Assembly: GCA_024867545.1 (NCBI GenBank)
Contig: JANFNE010000005.1
Location: forward strand, 372,001 to 436,000
Direction of reading: 5' to 3'
Length of the DNA: 64,000 nt
DNA from: Phytopythium helicoides
Taxonomy: Eukaryota; Oomycota; Peronosporomycetes; Pythiales; Pythiaceae
The notes below the pieces were generated by a model. The model did not search any database. It was not told the origin of the DNA and saw only the letters and a program-made list of their open reading frames with translations. Below, one piece after another: positions 33,011-45,610 of this stretch. Each line of letters opens with the position of its first letter. The stretch's first letter is position 1. Made by a program: the position numbers and the translations under genes.

Positions 33011-33462
33011 CTTCCTTTGCGTCTTTTGCCGCCTGCTTTTGCCTGTTTCTGCTCACTCTCCTCTCCTCCTCTTGCTCGCATTGCTCGCATTGTGCTGGCG
33101 AGATAGCCTCCTTTCCGTGTGTCTGCGTACCTCGCGCCTCGCGGGTGGGTCCGTCATAGTCCTCTCTTGTCGGTTCTCCTCGATTCGACTGGATTGCCGG
33201 GCCTCTTTTCGTTTCGCATTTCGCGTTCCGAGTCCTGTTTTTGCACCAATCGATCTTTCATTTTGGTCGCTATTCTTTCTTGCGTGCAATCGGATGCAGG
33301 TGGTCGAAATTGTCAAAATCGGGTGCGTGTATGCGATTGTGTGATTGTGTGTTTGACGGAGCAAGGCGTGTGTGTCAAAGAATGTGTGAGTGTGTATGTG
33401 TGTTGTGTGTGTGTTGTGGTGTGTCGTCGTTTGTATTTGTGTGTGTGTGGAGTATTCACTGT

Positions 33463-33535
33463 GGTCGTATAGCTCAGTCGGTAGAGCACAGTGCTAATAA
33501 CGCTGCGGTCCAGGGTTCGAGCCCCTGTATGACCA
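33463..33535 (+). tRNA. tRNA-Ile-AAT: tRNA-Ile(AAT), copy 53
   Basis: Identical to copy 1; AGG spacer. Confidence 0.95.
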
Positions 33536-33987
33536 CTTCCTTTGCGTCTTTTGCCGCCTGCTTTTGCCTGTTTCTGCTCACTCTCCTCTCCTCCTCTTGC
33601 TCGCATTGCTCGCATTGTGCTGGCGAGATAGCCTCCTTTCCGTGTGTCTGCGTACCTCGCGCCTCGCGGGTGGGTCCGTCATAGTCCTCTCTTGTCGGTT
33701 CTCCTCGATTCGACTGGATTGCCGGGCCTCTTTTCGTTTCGCATTTCGCGTTCCGAGTCCTGTTTTTGCACCAATCGATCTTTCATTTTGGTCGCTATTC
33801 TTTCTTGCGTGCAATCGGATGCAGGTGGTCGAAATTGTCAAAATCGGGTGCGTGTATGCGATTGTGTGATTGTGTGTTTGACGGAGCAAGGCGTGTGTGT
33901 CAAAGAATGTGTGAGTGTGTATGTGTGTTGTGTGTGTGTTGTGGTGTGTCGTCGTTTGTATTTGTGTGTGTGTGGAGTATTCACTGT

Positions 33988-34060
33988 GGTCGTATAGCTC
34001 AGTCGGTAGAGCACAGTGCTAATAACGCTGCGGTCCAGGGTTCGAGCCCCTGTATGACCA
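33988..34060 (+). tRNA. tRNA-Ile-AAT: tRNA-Ile(AAT), copy 54
   Basis: Identical to copy 1; AGG spacer. Confidence 0.95.
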
Positions 34061-34512
34061 CTTCCTTTGCGTCTTTTGCCGCCTGCTTTTGCCTGTTTCT
34101 GCTCACTCTCCTCTCCTCCTCTTGCTCGCATTGCTCGCATTGTGCTGGCGAGATAGCCTCCTTTCCGTGTGTCTGCGTACCTCGCGCCTCGCGGGTGGGT
34201 CCGTCATAGTCCTCTCTTGTCGGTTCTCCTCGATTCGACTGGATTGCCGGGCCTCTTTTCGTTTCGCATTTCGCGTTCCGAGTCCTGTTTTTGCACCAAT
34301 CGATCTTTCATTTTGGTCGCTATTCTTTCTTGCGTGCAATCGGATGCAGGTGGTCGAAATTGTCAAAATCGGGTGCGTGTATGCGATTGTGTGATTGTGT
34401 GTTTGACGGAGCAAGGCGTGTGTGTCAAAGAATGTGTGAGTGTGTATGTGTGTTGTGTGTGTGTTGTGGTGTGTCGTCGTTTGTATTTGTGTGTGTGTGG
34501 AGTATTCACTGT

Positions 34513-34585
34513 GGTCGTATAGCTCAGTCGGTAGAGCACAGTGCTAATAACGCTGCGGTCCAGGGTTCGAGCCCCTGTATGACCA
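34513..34585 (+). tRNA. tRNA-Ile-AAT: tRNA-Ile(AAT), copy 55
   Basis: Identical to copy 1; AGG spacer. Confidence 0.95.
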
Positions 34586-35037
34586 CTTCCTTTGCGTCTT
34601 TTGCCGCCTGCTTTTGCCTGTTTCTGCTCACTCTCCTCTCCTCCTCTTGCTCGCATTGCTCGCATTGTGCTGGCGAGATAGCCTCCTTTCCGTGTGTCTG
34701 CGTACCTCGCGCCTCGCGGGTGGGTCCGTCATAGTCCTCTCTTGTCGGTTCTCCTCGATTCGACTGGATTGCCGGGCCTCTTTTCGTTTCGCATTTCGCG
34801 TTCCGAGTCCTGTTTTTGCACCAATCGATCTTTCATTTTGGTCGCTATTCTTTCTTGCGTGCAATCGGATGCAGGTGGTCGAAATTGTCAAAATCGGGTG
34901 CGTGTATGCGATTGTGTGATTGTGTGTTTGACGGAGCAAGGCGTGTGTGTCAAAGAATGTGTGAGTGTGTATGTGTGTTGTGTGTGTGTTGTGGTGTGTC
35001 GTCGTTTGTATTTGTGTGTGTGTGGAGTATTCACTGT

Positions 35038-35110
35038 GGTCGTATAGCTCAGTCGGTAGAGCACAGTGCTAATAACGCTGCGGTCCAGGGTTCGAGCCCC
35101 TGTATGACCA
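35038..35110 (+). tRNA. tRNA-Ile-AAT: tRNA-Ile(AAT), copy 56
   Basis: Identical to copy 1; AGG spacer. Confidence 0.95.
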
Positions 35111-35562
35111 CTTCCTTTGCGTCTTTTGCCGCCTGCTTTTGCCTGTTTCTGCTCACTCTCCTCTCCTCCTCTTGCTCGCATTGCTCGCATTGTGCTGGCG
35201 AGATAGCCTCCTTTCCGTGTGTCTGCGTACCTCGCGCCTCGCGGGTGGGTCCGTCATAGTCCTCTCTTGTCGGTTCTCCTCGATTCGACTGGATTGCCGG
35301 GCCTCTTTTCGTTTCGCATTTCGCGTTCCGAGTCCTGTTTTTGCACCAATCGATCTTTCATTTTGGTCGCTATTCTTTCTTGCGTGCAATCGGATGCAGG
35401 TGGTCGAAATTGTCAAAATCGGGTGCGTGTATGCGATTGTGTGATTGTGTGTTTGACGGAGCAAGGCGTGTGTGTCAAAGAATGTGTGAGTGTGTATGTG
35501 TGTTGTGTGTGTGTTGTGGTGTGTCGTCGTTTGTATTTGTGTGTGTGTGGAGTATTCACTGT

Positions 35563-35635
35563 GGTCGTATAGCTCAGTCGGTAGAGCACAGTGCTAATAA
35601 CGCTGCGGTCCAGGGTTCGAGCCCCTGTATGACCA
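35563..35635 (+). tRNA. tRNA-Ile-AAT: tRNA-Ile(AAT), copy 57
   Basis: Identical to copy 1; AGG spacer. Confidence 0.95.
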
Positions 35636-36087
35636 CTTCCTTTGCGTCTTTTGCCGCCTGCTTTTGCCTGTTTCTGCTCACTCTCCTCTCCTCCTCTTGC
35701 TCGCATTGCTCGCATTGTGCTGGCGAGATAGCCTCCTTTCCGTGTGTCTGCGTACCTCGCGCCTCGCGGGTGGGTCCGTCATAGTCCTCTCTTGTCGGTT
35801 CTCCTCGATTCGACTGGATTGCCGGGCCTCTTTTCGTTTCGCATTTCGCGTTCCGAGTCCTGTTTTTGCACCAATCGATCTTTCATTTTGGTCGCTATTC
35901 TTTCTTGCGTGCAATCGGATGCAGGTGGTCGAAATTGTCAAAATCGGGTGCGTGTATGCGATTGTGTGATTGTGTGTTTGACGGAGCAAGGCGTGTGTGT
36001 CAAAGAATGTGTGAGTGTGTATGTGTGTTGTGTGTGTGTTGTGGTGTGTCGTCGTTTGTATTTGTGTGTGTGTGGAGTATTCACTGT

Positions 36088-36160
36088 GGTCGTATAGCTC
36101 AGTCGGTAGAGCACAGTGCTAATAACGCTGCGGTCCAGGGTTCGAGCCCCTGTATGACCA
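36088..36160 (+). tRNA. tRNA-Ile-AAT: tRNA-Ile(AAT), copy 58
   Basis: Identical to copy 1; AGG spacer. Confidence 0.95.
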
Positions 36161-36612
36161 CTTCCTTTGCGTCTTTTGCCGCCTGCTTTTGCCTGTTTCT
36201 GCTCACTCTCCTCTCCTCCTCTTGCTCGCATTGCTCGCATTGTGCTGGCGAGATAGCCTCCTTTCCGTGTGTCTGCGTACCTCGCGCCTCGCGGGTGGGT
36301 CCGTCATAGTCCTCTCTTGTCGGTTCTCCTCGATTCGACTGGATTGCCGGGCCTCTTTTCGTTTCGCATTTCGCGTTCCGAGTCCTGTTTTTGCACCAAT
36401 CGATCTTTCATTTTGGTCGCTATTCTTTCTTGCGTGCAATCGGATGCAGGTGGTCGAAATTGTCAAAATCGGGTGCGTGTATGCGATTGTGTGATTGTGT
36501 GTTTGACGGAGCAAGGCGTGTGTGTCAAAGAATGTGTGAGTGTGTATGTGTGTTGTGTGTGTGTTGTGGTGTGTCGTCGTTTGTATTTGTGTGTGTGTGG
36601 AGTATTCACTGT

Positions 36613-36685
36613 GGTCGTATAGCTCAGTCGGTAGAGCACAGTGCTAATAACGCTGCGGTCCAGGGTTCGAGCCCCTGTATGACCA
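36613..36685 (+). tRNA. tRNA-Ile-AAT: tRNA-Ile(AAT), copy 59
   Basis: Identical to copy 1; AGG spacer. Confidence 0.95.
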
Positions 36686-37137
36686 CTTCCTTTGCGTCTT
36701 TTGCCGCCTGCTTTTGCCTGTTTCTGCTCACTCTCCTCTCCTCCTCTTGCTCGCATTGCTCGCATTGTGCTGGCGAGATAGCCTCCTTTCCGTGTGTCTG
36801 CGTACCTCGCGCCTCGCGGGTGGGTCCGTCATAGTCCTCTCTTGTCGGTTCTCCTCGATTCGACTGGATTGCCGGGCCTCTTTTCGTTTCGCATTTCGCG
36901 TTCCGAGTCCTGTTTTTGCACCAATCGATCTTTCATTTTGGTCGCTATTCTTTCTTGCGTGCAATCGGATGCAGGTGGTCGAAATTGTCAAAATCGGGTG
37001 CGTGTATGCGATTGTGTGATTGTGTGTTTGACGGAGCAAGGCGTGTGTGTCAAAGAATGTGTGAGTGTGTATGTGTGTTGTGTGTGTGTTGTGGTGTGTC
37101 GTCGTTTGTATTTGTGTGTGTGTGGAGTATTCACTGT

Positions 37138-37210
37138 GGTCGTATAGCTCAGTCGGTAGAGCACAGTGCTAATAACGCTGCGGTCCAGGGTTCGAGCCCC
37201 TGTATGACCA
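37138..37210 (+). tRNA. tRNA-Ile-AAT: tRNA-Ile(AAT), copy 60
   Basis: Identical to copy 1; AGG spacer. Confidence 0.95.
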
Positions 37211-37662
37211 CTTCCTTTGCGTCTTTTGCCGCCTGCTTTTGCCTGTTTCTGCTCACTCTCCTCTCCTCCTCTTGCTCGCATTGCTCGCATTGTGCTGGCG
37301 AGATAGCCTCCTTTCCGTGTGTCTGCGTACCTCGCGCCTCGCGGGTGGGTCCGTCATAGTCCTCTCTTGTCGGTTCTCCTCGATTCGACTGGATTGCCGG
37401 GCCTCTTTTCGTTTCGCATTTCGCGTTCCGAGTCCTGTTTTTGCACCAATCGATCTTTCATTTTGGTCGCTATTCTTTCTTGCGTGCAATCGGATGCAGG
37501 TGGTCGAAATTGTCAAAATCGGGTGCGTGTATGCGATTGTGTGATTGTGTGTTTGACGGAGCAAGGCGTGTGTGTCAAAGAATGTGTGAGTGTGTATGTG
37601 TGTTGTGTGTGTGTTGTGGTGTGTCGTCGTTTGTATTTGTGTGTGTGTGGAGTATTCACTGT

Positions 37663-37735
37663 GGTCGTATAGCTCAGTCGGTAGAGCACAGTGCTAATAA
37701 CGCTGCGGTCCAGGGTTCGAGCCCCTGTATGACCA
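37663..37735 (+). tRNA. tRNA-Ile-AAT: tRNA-Ile(AAT), copy 61
   Basis: Identical to copy 1; AGG spacer. Confidence 0.95.
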
Positions 37736-38187
37736 CTTCCTTTGCGTCTTTTGCCGCCTGCTTTTGCCTGTTTCTGCTCACTCTCCTCTCCTCCTCTTGC
37801 TCGCATTGCTCGCATTGTGCTGGCGAGATAGCCTCCTTTCCGTGTGTCTGCGTACCTCGCGCCTCGCGGGTGGGTCCGTCATAGTCCTCTCTTGTCGGTT
37901 CTCCTCGATTCGACTGGATTGCCGGGCCTCTTTTCGTTTCGCATTTCGCGTTCCGAGTCCTGTTTTTGCACCAATCGATCTTTCATTTTGGTCGCTATTC
38001 TTTCTTGCGTGCAATCGGATGCAGGTGGTCGAAATTGTCAAAATCGGGTGCGTGTATGCGATTGTGTGATTGTGTGTTTGACGGAGCAAGGCGTGTGTGT
38101 CAAAGAATGTGTGAGTGTGTATGTGTGTTGTGTGTGTGTTGTGGTGTGTCGTCGTTTGTATTTGTGTGTGTGTGGAGTATTCACTGT

Positions 38188-38260
38188 GGTCGTATAGCTC
38201 AGTCGGTAGAGCACAGTGCTAATAACGCTGCGGTCCAGGGTTCGAGCCCCTGTATGACCA
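38188..38260 (+). tRNA. tRNA-Ile-AAT: tRNA-Ile(AAT), copy 62
   Basis: Identical to copy 1; AGG spacer. Confidence 0.95.
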
Positions 38261-38712
38261 CTTCCTTTGCGTCTTTTGCCGCCTGCTTTTGCCTGTTTCT
38301 GCTCACTCTCCTCTCCTCCTCTTGCTCGCATTGCTCGCATTGTGCTGGCGAGATAGCCTCCTTTCCGTGTGTCTGCGTACCTCGCGCCTCGCGGGTGGGT
38401 CCGTCATAGTCCTCTCTTGTCGGTTCTCCTCGATTCGACTGGATTGCCGGGCCTCTTTTCGTTTCGCATTTCGCGTTCCGAGTCCTGTTTTTGCACCAAT
38501 CGATCTTTCATTTTGGTCGCTATTCTTTCTTGCGTGCAATCGGATGCAGGTGGTCGAAATTGTCAAAATCGGGTGCGTGTATGCGATTGTGTGATTGTGT
38601 GTTTGACGGAGCAAGGCGTGTGTGTCAAAGAATGTGTGAGTGTGTATGTGTGTTGTGTGTGTGTTGTGGTGTGTCGTCGTTTGTATTTGTGTGTGTGTGG
38701 AGTATTCACTGT

Positions 38713-38785
38713 GGTCGTATAGCTCAGTCGGTAGAGCACAGTGCTAATAACGCTGCGGTCCAGGGTTCGAGCCCCTGTATGACCA
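38713..38785 (+). tRNA. tRNA-Ile-AAT: tRNA-Ile(AAT), copy 63
   Basis: Identical to copy 1; AGG spacer. Confidence 0.95.
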
Positions 38786-39237
38786 CTTCCTTTGCGTCTT
38801 TTGCCGCCTGCTTTTGCCTGTTTCTGCTCACTCTCCTCTCCTCCTCTTGCTCGCATTGCTCGCATTGTGCTGGCGAGATAGCCTCCTTTCCGTGTGTCTG
38901 CGTACCTCGCGCCTCGCGGGTGGGTCCGTCATAGTCCTCTCTTGTCGGTTCTCCTCGATTCGACTGGATTGCCGGGCCTCTTTTCGTTTCGCATTTCGCG
39001 TTCCGAGTCCTGTTTTTGCACCAATCGATCTTTCATTTTGGTCGCTATTCTTTCTTGCGTGCAATCGGATGCAGGTGGTCGAAATTGTCAAAATCGGGTG
39101 CGTGTATGCGATTGTGTGATTGTGTGTTTGACGGAGCAAGGCGTGTGTGTCAAAGAATGTGTGAGTGTGTATGTGTGTTGTGTGTGTGTTGTGGTGTGTC
39201 GTCGTTTGTATTTGTGTGTGTGTGGAGTATTCACTGT

Positions 39238-39310
39238 GGTCGTATAGCTCAGTCGGTAGAGCACAGTGCTAATAACGCTGCGGTCCAGGGTTCGAGCCCC
39301 TGTATGACCA
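39238..39310 (+). tRNA. tRNA-Ile-AAT: tRNA-Ile(AAT), copy 64
   Basis: Identical to copy 1; AGG spacer. Confidence 0.95.
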
Positions 39311-39762
39311 CTTCCTTTGCGTCTTTTGCCGCCTGCTTTTGCCTGTTTCTGCTCACTCTCCTCTCCTCCTCTTGCTCGCATTGCTCGCATTGTGCTGGCG
39401 AGATAGCCTCCTTTCCGTGTGTCTGCGTACCTCGCGCCTCGCGGGTGGGTCCGTCATAGTCCTCTCTTGTCGGTTCTCCTCGATTCGACTGGATTGCCGG
39501 GCCTCTTTTCGTTTCGCATTTCGCGTTCCGAGTCCTGTTTTTGCACCAATCGATCTTTCATTTTGGTCGCTATTCTTTCTTGCGTGCAATCGGATGCAGG
39601 TGGTCGAAATTGTCAAAATCGGGTGCGTGTATGCGATTGTGTGATTGTGTGTTTGACGGAGCAAGGCGTGTGTGTCAAAGAATGTGTGAGTGTGTATGTG
39701 TGTTGTGTGTGTGTTGTGGTGTGTCGTCGTTTGTATTTGTGTGTGTGTGGAGTATTCACTGT

Positions 39763-39835
39763 GGTCGTATAGCTCAGTCGGTAGAGCACAGTGCTAATAA
39801 CGCTGCGGTCCAGGGTTCGAGCCCCTGTATGACCA
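39763..39835 (+). tRNA. tRNA-Ile-AAT: tRNA-Ile(AAT), copy 65
   Basis: Identical to copy 1; AGG spacer. Confidence 0.95.
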
Positions 39836-40287
39836 CTTCCTTTGCGTCTTTTGCCGCCTGCTTTTGCCTGTTTCTGCTCACTCTCCTCTCCTCCTCTTGC
39901 TCGCATTGCTCGCATTGTGCTGGCGAGATAGCCTCCTTTCCGTGTGTCTGCGTACCTCGCGCCTCGCGGGTGGGTCCGTCATAGTCCTCTCTTGTCGGTT
40001 CTCCTCGATTCGACTGGATTGCCGGGCCTCTTTTCGTTTCGCATTTCGCGTTCCGAGTCCTGTTTTTGCACCAATCGATCTTTCATTTTGGTCGCTATTC
40101 TTTCTTGCGTGCAATCGGATGCAGGTGGTCGAAATTGTCAAAATCGGGTGCGTGTATGCGATTGTGTGATTGTGTGTTTGACGGAGCAAGGCGTGTGTGT
40201 CAAAGAATGTGTGAGTGTGTATGTGTGTTGTGTGTGTGTTGTGGTGTGTCGTCGTTTGTATTTGTGTGTGTGTGGAGTATTCACTGT

Positions 40288-40360
40288 GGTCGTATAGCTC
40301 AGTCGGTAGAGCACAGTGCTAATAACGCTGCGGTCCAGGGTTCGAGCCCCTGTATGACCA
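40288..40360 (+). tRNA. tRNA-Ile-AAT: tRNA-Ile(AAT), copy 66
   Basis: Identical to copy 1; AGG spacer. Confidence 0.95.
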
Positions 40361-40812
40361 CTTCCTTTGCGTCTTTTGCCGCCTGCTTTTGCCTGTTTCT
40401 GCTCACTCTCCTCTCCTCCTCTTGCTCGCATTGCTCGCATTGTGCTGGCGAGATAGCCTCCTTTCCGTGTGTCTGCGTACCTCGCGCCTCGCGGGTGGGT
40501 CCGTCATAGTCCTCTCTTGTCGGTTCTCCTCGATTCGACTGGATTGCCGGGCCTCTTTTCGTTTCGCATTTCGCGTTCCGAGTCCTGTTTTTGCACCAAT
40601 CGATCTTTCATTTTGGTCGCTATTCTTTCTTGCGTGCAATCGGATGCAGGTGGTCGAAATTGTCAAAATCGGGTGCGTGTATGCGATTGTGTGATTGTGT
40701 GTTTGACGGAGCAAGGCGTGTGTGTCAAAGAATGTGTGAGTGTGTATGTGTGTTGTGTGTGTGTTGTGGTGTGTCGTCGTTTGTATTTGTGTGTGTGTGG
40801 AGTATTCACTGT

Positions 40813-40885
40813 GGTCGTATAGCTCAGTCGGTAGAGCACAGTGCTAATAACGCTGCGGTCCAGGGTTCGAGCCCCTGTATGACCA
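40813..40885 (+). tRNA. tRNA-Ile-AAT: tRNA-Ile(AAT), copy 67
   Basis: Identical to copy 1; AGG spacer. Confidence 0.95.
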
Positions 40886-41337
40886 CTTCCTTTGCGTCTT
40901 TTGCCGCCTGCTTTTGCCTGTTTCTGCTCACTCTCCTCTCCTCCTCTTGCTCGCATTGCTCGCATTGTGCTGGCGAGATAGCCTCCTTTCCGTGTGTCTG
41001 CGTACCTCGCGCCTCGCGGGTGGGTCCGTCATAGTCCTCTCTTGTCGGTTCTCCTCGATTCGACTGGATTGCCGGGCCTCTTTTCGTTTCGCATTTCGCG
41101 TTCCGAGTCCTGTTTTTGCACCAATCGATCTTTCATTTTGGTCGCTATTCTTTCTTGCGTGCAATCGGATGCAGGTGGTCGAAATTGTCAAAATCGGGTG
41201 CGTGTATGCGATTGTGTGATTGTGTGTTTGACGGAGCAAGGCGTGTGTGTCAAAGAATGTGTGAGTGTGTATGTGTGTTGTGTGTGTGTTGTGGTGTGTC
41301 GTCGTTTGTATTTGTGTGTGTGTGGAGTATTCACTGT

Positions 41338-41410
41338 GGTCGTATAGCTCAGTCGGTAGAGCACAGTGCTAATAACGCTGCGGTCCAGGGTTCGAGCCCC
41401 TGTATGACCA
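41338..41410 (+). tRNA. tRNA-Ile-AAT: tRNA-Ile(AAT), copy 68
   Basis: Identical to copy 1; AGG spacer. Confidence 0.95.
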
Positions 41411-41862
41411 CTTCCTTTGCGTCTTTTGCCGCCTGCTTTTGCCTGTTTCTGCTCACTCTCCTCTCCTCCTCTTGCTCGCATTGCTCGCATTGTGCTGGCG
41501 AGATAGCCTCCTTTCCGTGTGTCTGCGTACCTCGCGCCTCGCGGGTGGGTCCGTCATAGTCCTCTCTTGTCGGTTCTCCTCGATTCGACTGGATTGCCGG
41601 GCCTCTTTTCGTTTCGCATTTCGCGTTCCGAGTCCTGTTTTTGCACCAATCGATCTTTCATTTTGGTCGCTATTCTTTCTTGCGTGCAATCGGATGCAGG
41701 TGGTCGAAATTGTCAAAATCGGGTGCGTGTATGCGATTGTGTGATTGTGTGTTTGACGGAGCAAGGCGTGTGTGTCAAAGAATGTGTGAGTGTGTATGTG
41801 TGTTGTGTGTGTGTTGTGGTGTGTCGTCGTTTGTATTTGTGTGTGTGTGGAGTATTCACTGT

Positions 41863-41935
41863 GGTCGTATAGCTCAGTCGGTAGAGCACAGTGCTAATAA
41901 CGCTGCGGTCCAGGGTTCGAGCCCCTGTATGACCA
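41863..41935 (+). tRNA. tRNA-Ile-AAT: tRNA-Ile(AAT), copy 69
   Basis: Identical to copy 1; AGG spacer. Confidence 0.95.
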
Positions 41936-42387
41936 CTTCCTTTGCGTCTTTTGCCGCCTGCTTTTGCCTGTTTCTGCTCACTCTCCTCTCCTCCTCTTGC
42001 TCGCATTGCTCGCATTGTGCTGGCGAGATAGCCTCCTTTCCGTGTGTCTGCGTACCTCGCGCCTCGCGGGTGGGTCCGTCATAGTCCTCTCTTGTCGGTT
42101 CTCCTCGATTCGACTGGATTGCCGGGCCTCTTTTCGTTTCGCATTTCGCGTTCCGAGTCCTGTTTTTGCACCAATCGATCTTTCATTTTGGTCGCTATTC
42201 TTTCTTGCGTGCAATCGGATGCAGGTGGTCGAAATTGTCAAAATCGGGTGCGTGTATGCGATTGTGTGATTGTGTGTTTGACGGAGCAAGGCGTGTGTGT
42301 CAAAGAATGTGTGAGTGTGTATGTGTGTTGTGTGTGTGTTGTGGTGTGTCGTCGTTTGTATTTGTGTGTGTGTGGAGTATTCACTGT

Positions 42388-42460
42388 GGTCGTATAGCTC
42401 AGTCGGTAGAGCACAGTGCTAATAACGCTGCGGTCCAGGGTTCGAGCCCCTGTATGACCA
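42388..42460 (+). tRNA. tRNA-Ile-AAT: tRNA-Ile(AAT), copy 70
   Basis: Identical to copy 1; AGG spacer. Confidence 0.95.
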
Positions 42461-42912
42461 CTTCCTTTGCGTCTTTTGCCGCCTGCTTTTGCCTGTTTCT
42501 GCTCACTCTCCTCTCCTCCTCTTGCTCGCATTGCTCGCATTGTGCTGGCGAGATAGCCTCCTTTCCGTGTGTCTGCGTACCTCGCGCCTCGCGGGTGGGT
42601 CCGTCATAGTCCTCTCTTGTCGGTTCTCCTCGATTCGACTGGATTGCCGGGCCTCTTTTCGTTTCGCATTTCGCGTTCCGAGTCCTGTTTTTGCACCAAT
42701 CGATCTTTCATTTTGGTCGCTATTCTTTCTTGCGTGCAATCGGATGCAGGTGGTCGAAATTGTCAAAATCGGGTGCGTGTATGCGATTGTGTGATTGTGT
42801 GTTTGACGGAGCAAGGCGTGTGTGTCAAAGAATGTGTGAGTGTGTATGTGTGTTGTGTGTGTGTTGTGGTGTGTCGTCGTTTGTATTTGTGTGTGTGTGG
42901 AGTATTCACTGT

Positions 42913-42985
42913 GGTCGTATAGCTCAGTCGGTAGAGCACAGTGCTAATAACGCTGCGGTCCAGGGTTCGAGCCCCTGTATGACCA
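42913..42985 (+). tRNA. tRNA-Ile-AAT: tRNA-Ile(AAT), copy 71
   Basis: Identical to copy 1; AGG spacer. Confidence 0.95.
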
Positions 42986-43437
42986 CTTCCTTTGCGTCTT
43001 TTGCCGCCTGCTTTTGCCTGTTTCTGCTCACTCTCCTCTCCTCCTCTTGCTCGCATTGCTCGCATTGTGCTGGCGAGATAGCCTCCTTTCCGTGTGTCTG
43101 CGTACCTCGCGCCTCGCGGGTGGGTCCGTCATAGTCCTCTCTTGTCGGTTCTCCTCGATTCGACTGGATTGCCGGGCCTCTTTTCGTTTCGCATTTCGCG
43201 TTCCGAGTCCTGTTTTTGCACCAATCGATCTTTCATTTTGGTCGCTATTCTTTCTTGCGTGCAATCGGATGCAGGTGGTCGAAATTGTCAAAATCGGGTG
43301 CGTGTATGCGATTGTGTGATTGTGTGTTTGACGGAGCAAGGCGTGTGTGTCAAAGAATGTGTGAGTGTGTATGTGTGTTGTGTGTGTGTTGTGGTGTGTC
43401 GTCGTTTGTATTTGTGTGTGTGTGGAGTATTCACTGT

Positions 43438-43510
43438 GGTCGTATAGCTCAGTCGGTAGAGCACAGTGCTAATAACGCTGCGGTCCAGGGTTCGAGCCCC
43501 TGTATGACCA
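43438..43510 (+). tRNA. tRNA-Ile-AAT: tRNA-Ile(AAT), copy 72
   Basis: Identical to copy 1; AGG spacer. Confidence 0.95.
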
Positions 43511-43962
43511 CTTCCTTTGCGTCTTTTGCCGCCTGCTTTTGCCTGTTTCTGCTCACTCTCCTCTCCTCCTCTTGCTCGCATTGCTCGCATTGTGCTGGCG
43601 AGATAGCCTCCTTTCCGTGTGTCTGCGTACCTCGCGCCTCGCGGGTGGGTCCGTCATAGTCCTCTCTTGTCGGTTCTCCTCGATTCGACTGGATTGCCGG
43701 GCCTCTTTTCGTTTCGCATTTCGCGTTCCGAGTCCTGTTTTTGCACCAATCGATCTTTCATTTTGGTCGCTATTCTTTCTTGCGTGCAATCGGATGCAGG
43801 TGGTCGAAATTGTCAAAATCGGGTGCGTGTATGCGATTGTGTGATTGTGTGTTTGACGGAGCAAGGCGTGTGTGTCAAAGAATGTGTGAGTGTGTATGTG
43901 TGTTGTGTGTGTGTTGTGGTGTGTCGTCGTTTGTATTTGTGTGTGTGTGGAGTATTCACTGT

Positions 43963-44035
43963 GGTCGTATAGCTCAGTCGGTAGAGCACAGTGCTAATAA
44001 CGCTGCGGTCCAGGGTTCGAGCCCCTGTATGACCA
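43963..44035 (+). tRNA. tRNA-Ile-AAT: tRNA-Ile(AAT), copy 73
   Basis: Identical to copy 1; AGG spacer. Confidence 0.95.
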
Positions 44036-44487
44036 CTTCCTTTGCGTCTTTTGCCGCCTGCTTTTGCCTGTTTCTGCTCACTCTCCTCTCCTCCTCTTGC
44101 TCGCATTGCTCGCATTGTGCTGGCGAGATAGCCTCCTTTCCGTGTGTCTGCGTACCTCGCGCCTCGCGGGTGGGTCCGTCATAGTCCTCTCTTGTCGGTT
44201 CTCCTCGATTCGACTGGATTGCCGGGCCTCTTTTCGTTTCGCATTTCGCGTTCCGAGTCCTGTTTTTGCACCAATCGATCTTTCATTTTGGTCGCTATTC
44301 TTTCTTGCGTGCAATCGGATGCAGGTGGTCGAAATTGTCAAAATCGGGTGCGTGTATGCGATTGTGTGATTGTGTGTTTGACGGAGCAAGGCGTGTGTGT
44401 CAAAGAATGTGTGAGTGTGTATGTGTGTTGTGTGTGTGTTGTGGTGTGTCGTCGTTTGTATTTGTGTGTGTGTGGAGTATTCACTGT

Positions 44488-44560
44488 GGTCGTATAGCTC
44501 AGTCGGTAGAGCACAGTGCTAATAACGCTGCGGTCCAGGGTTCGAGCCCCTGTATGACCA
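44488..44560 (+). tRNA. tRNA-Ile-AAT: tRNA-Ile(AAT), copy 74
   Basis: Identical to copy 1; AGG spacer. Confidence 0.95.
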
Positions 44561-45012
44561 CTTCCTTTGCGTCTTTTGCCGCCTGCTTTTGCCTGTTTCT
44601 GCTCACTCTCCTCTCCTCCTCTTGCTCGCATTGCTCGCATTGTGCTGGCGAGATAGCCTCCTTTCCGTGTGTCTGCGTACCTCGCGCCTCGCGGGTGGGT
44701 CCGTCATAGTCCTCTCTTGTCGGTTCTCCTCGATTCGACTGGATTGCCGGGCCTCTTTTCGTTTCGCATTTCGCGTTCCGAGTCCTGTTTTTGCACCAAT
44801 CGATCTTTCATTTTGGTCGCTATTCTTTCTTGCGTGCAATCGGATGCAGGTGGTCGAAATTGTCAAAATCGGGTGCGTGTATGCGATTGTGTGATTGTGT
44901 GTTTGACGGAGCAAGGCGTGTGTGTCAAAGAATGTGTGAGTGTGTATGTGTGTTGTGTGTGTGTTGTGGTGTGTCGTCGTTTGTATTTGTGTGTGTGTGG
45001 AGTATTCACTGT

Positions 45013-45085
45013 GGTCGTATAGCTCAGTCGGTAGAGCACAGTGCTAATAACGCTGCGGTCCAGGGTTCGAGCCCCTGTATGACCA
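45013..45085 (+). tRNA. tRNA-Ile-AAT: tRNA-Ile(AAT), copy 75
   Basis: Identical to copy 1; AGG spacer. Confidence 0.95.
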
Positions 45086-45537
45086 CTTCCTTTGCGTCTT
45101 TTGCCGCCTGCTTTTGCCTGTTTCTGCTCACTCTCCTCTCCTCCTCTTGCTCGCATTGCTCGCATTGTGCTGGCGAGATAGCCTCCTTTCCGTGTGTCTG
45201 CGTACCTCGCGCCTCGCGGGTGGGTCCGTCATAGTCCTCTCTTGTCGGTTCTCCTCGATTCGACTGGATTGCCGGGCCTCTTTTCGTTTCGCATTTCGCG
45301 TTCCGAGTCCTGTTTTTGCACCAATCGATCTTTCATTTTGGTCGCTATTCTTTCTTGCGTGCAATCGGATGCAGGTGGTCGAAATTGTCAAAATCGGGTG
45401 CGTGTATGCGATTGTGTGATTGTGTGTTTGACGGAGCAAGGCGTGTGTGTCAAAGAATGTGTGAGTGTGTATGTGTGTTGTGTGTGTGTTGTGGTGTGTC
45501 GTCGTTTGTATTTGTGTGTGTGTGGAGTATTCACTGT

Positions 45538-45610
45538 GGTCGTATAGCTCAGTCGGTAGAGCACAGTGCTAATAACGCTGCGGTCCAGGGTTCGAGCCCC
45601 TGTATGACCA
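45538..45610 (+). tRNA. tRNA-Ile-AAT: tRNA-Ile(AAT), copy 76
   Basis: Identical to copy 1; AGG spacer. Confidence 0.95.
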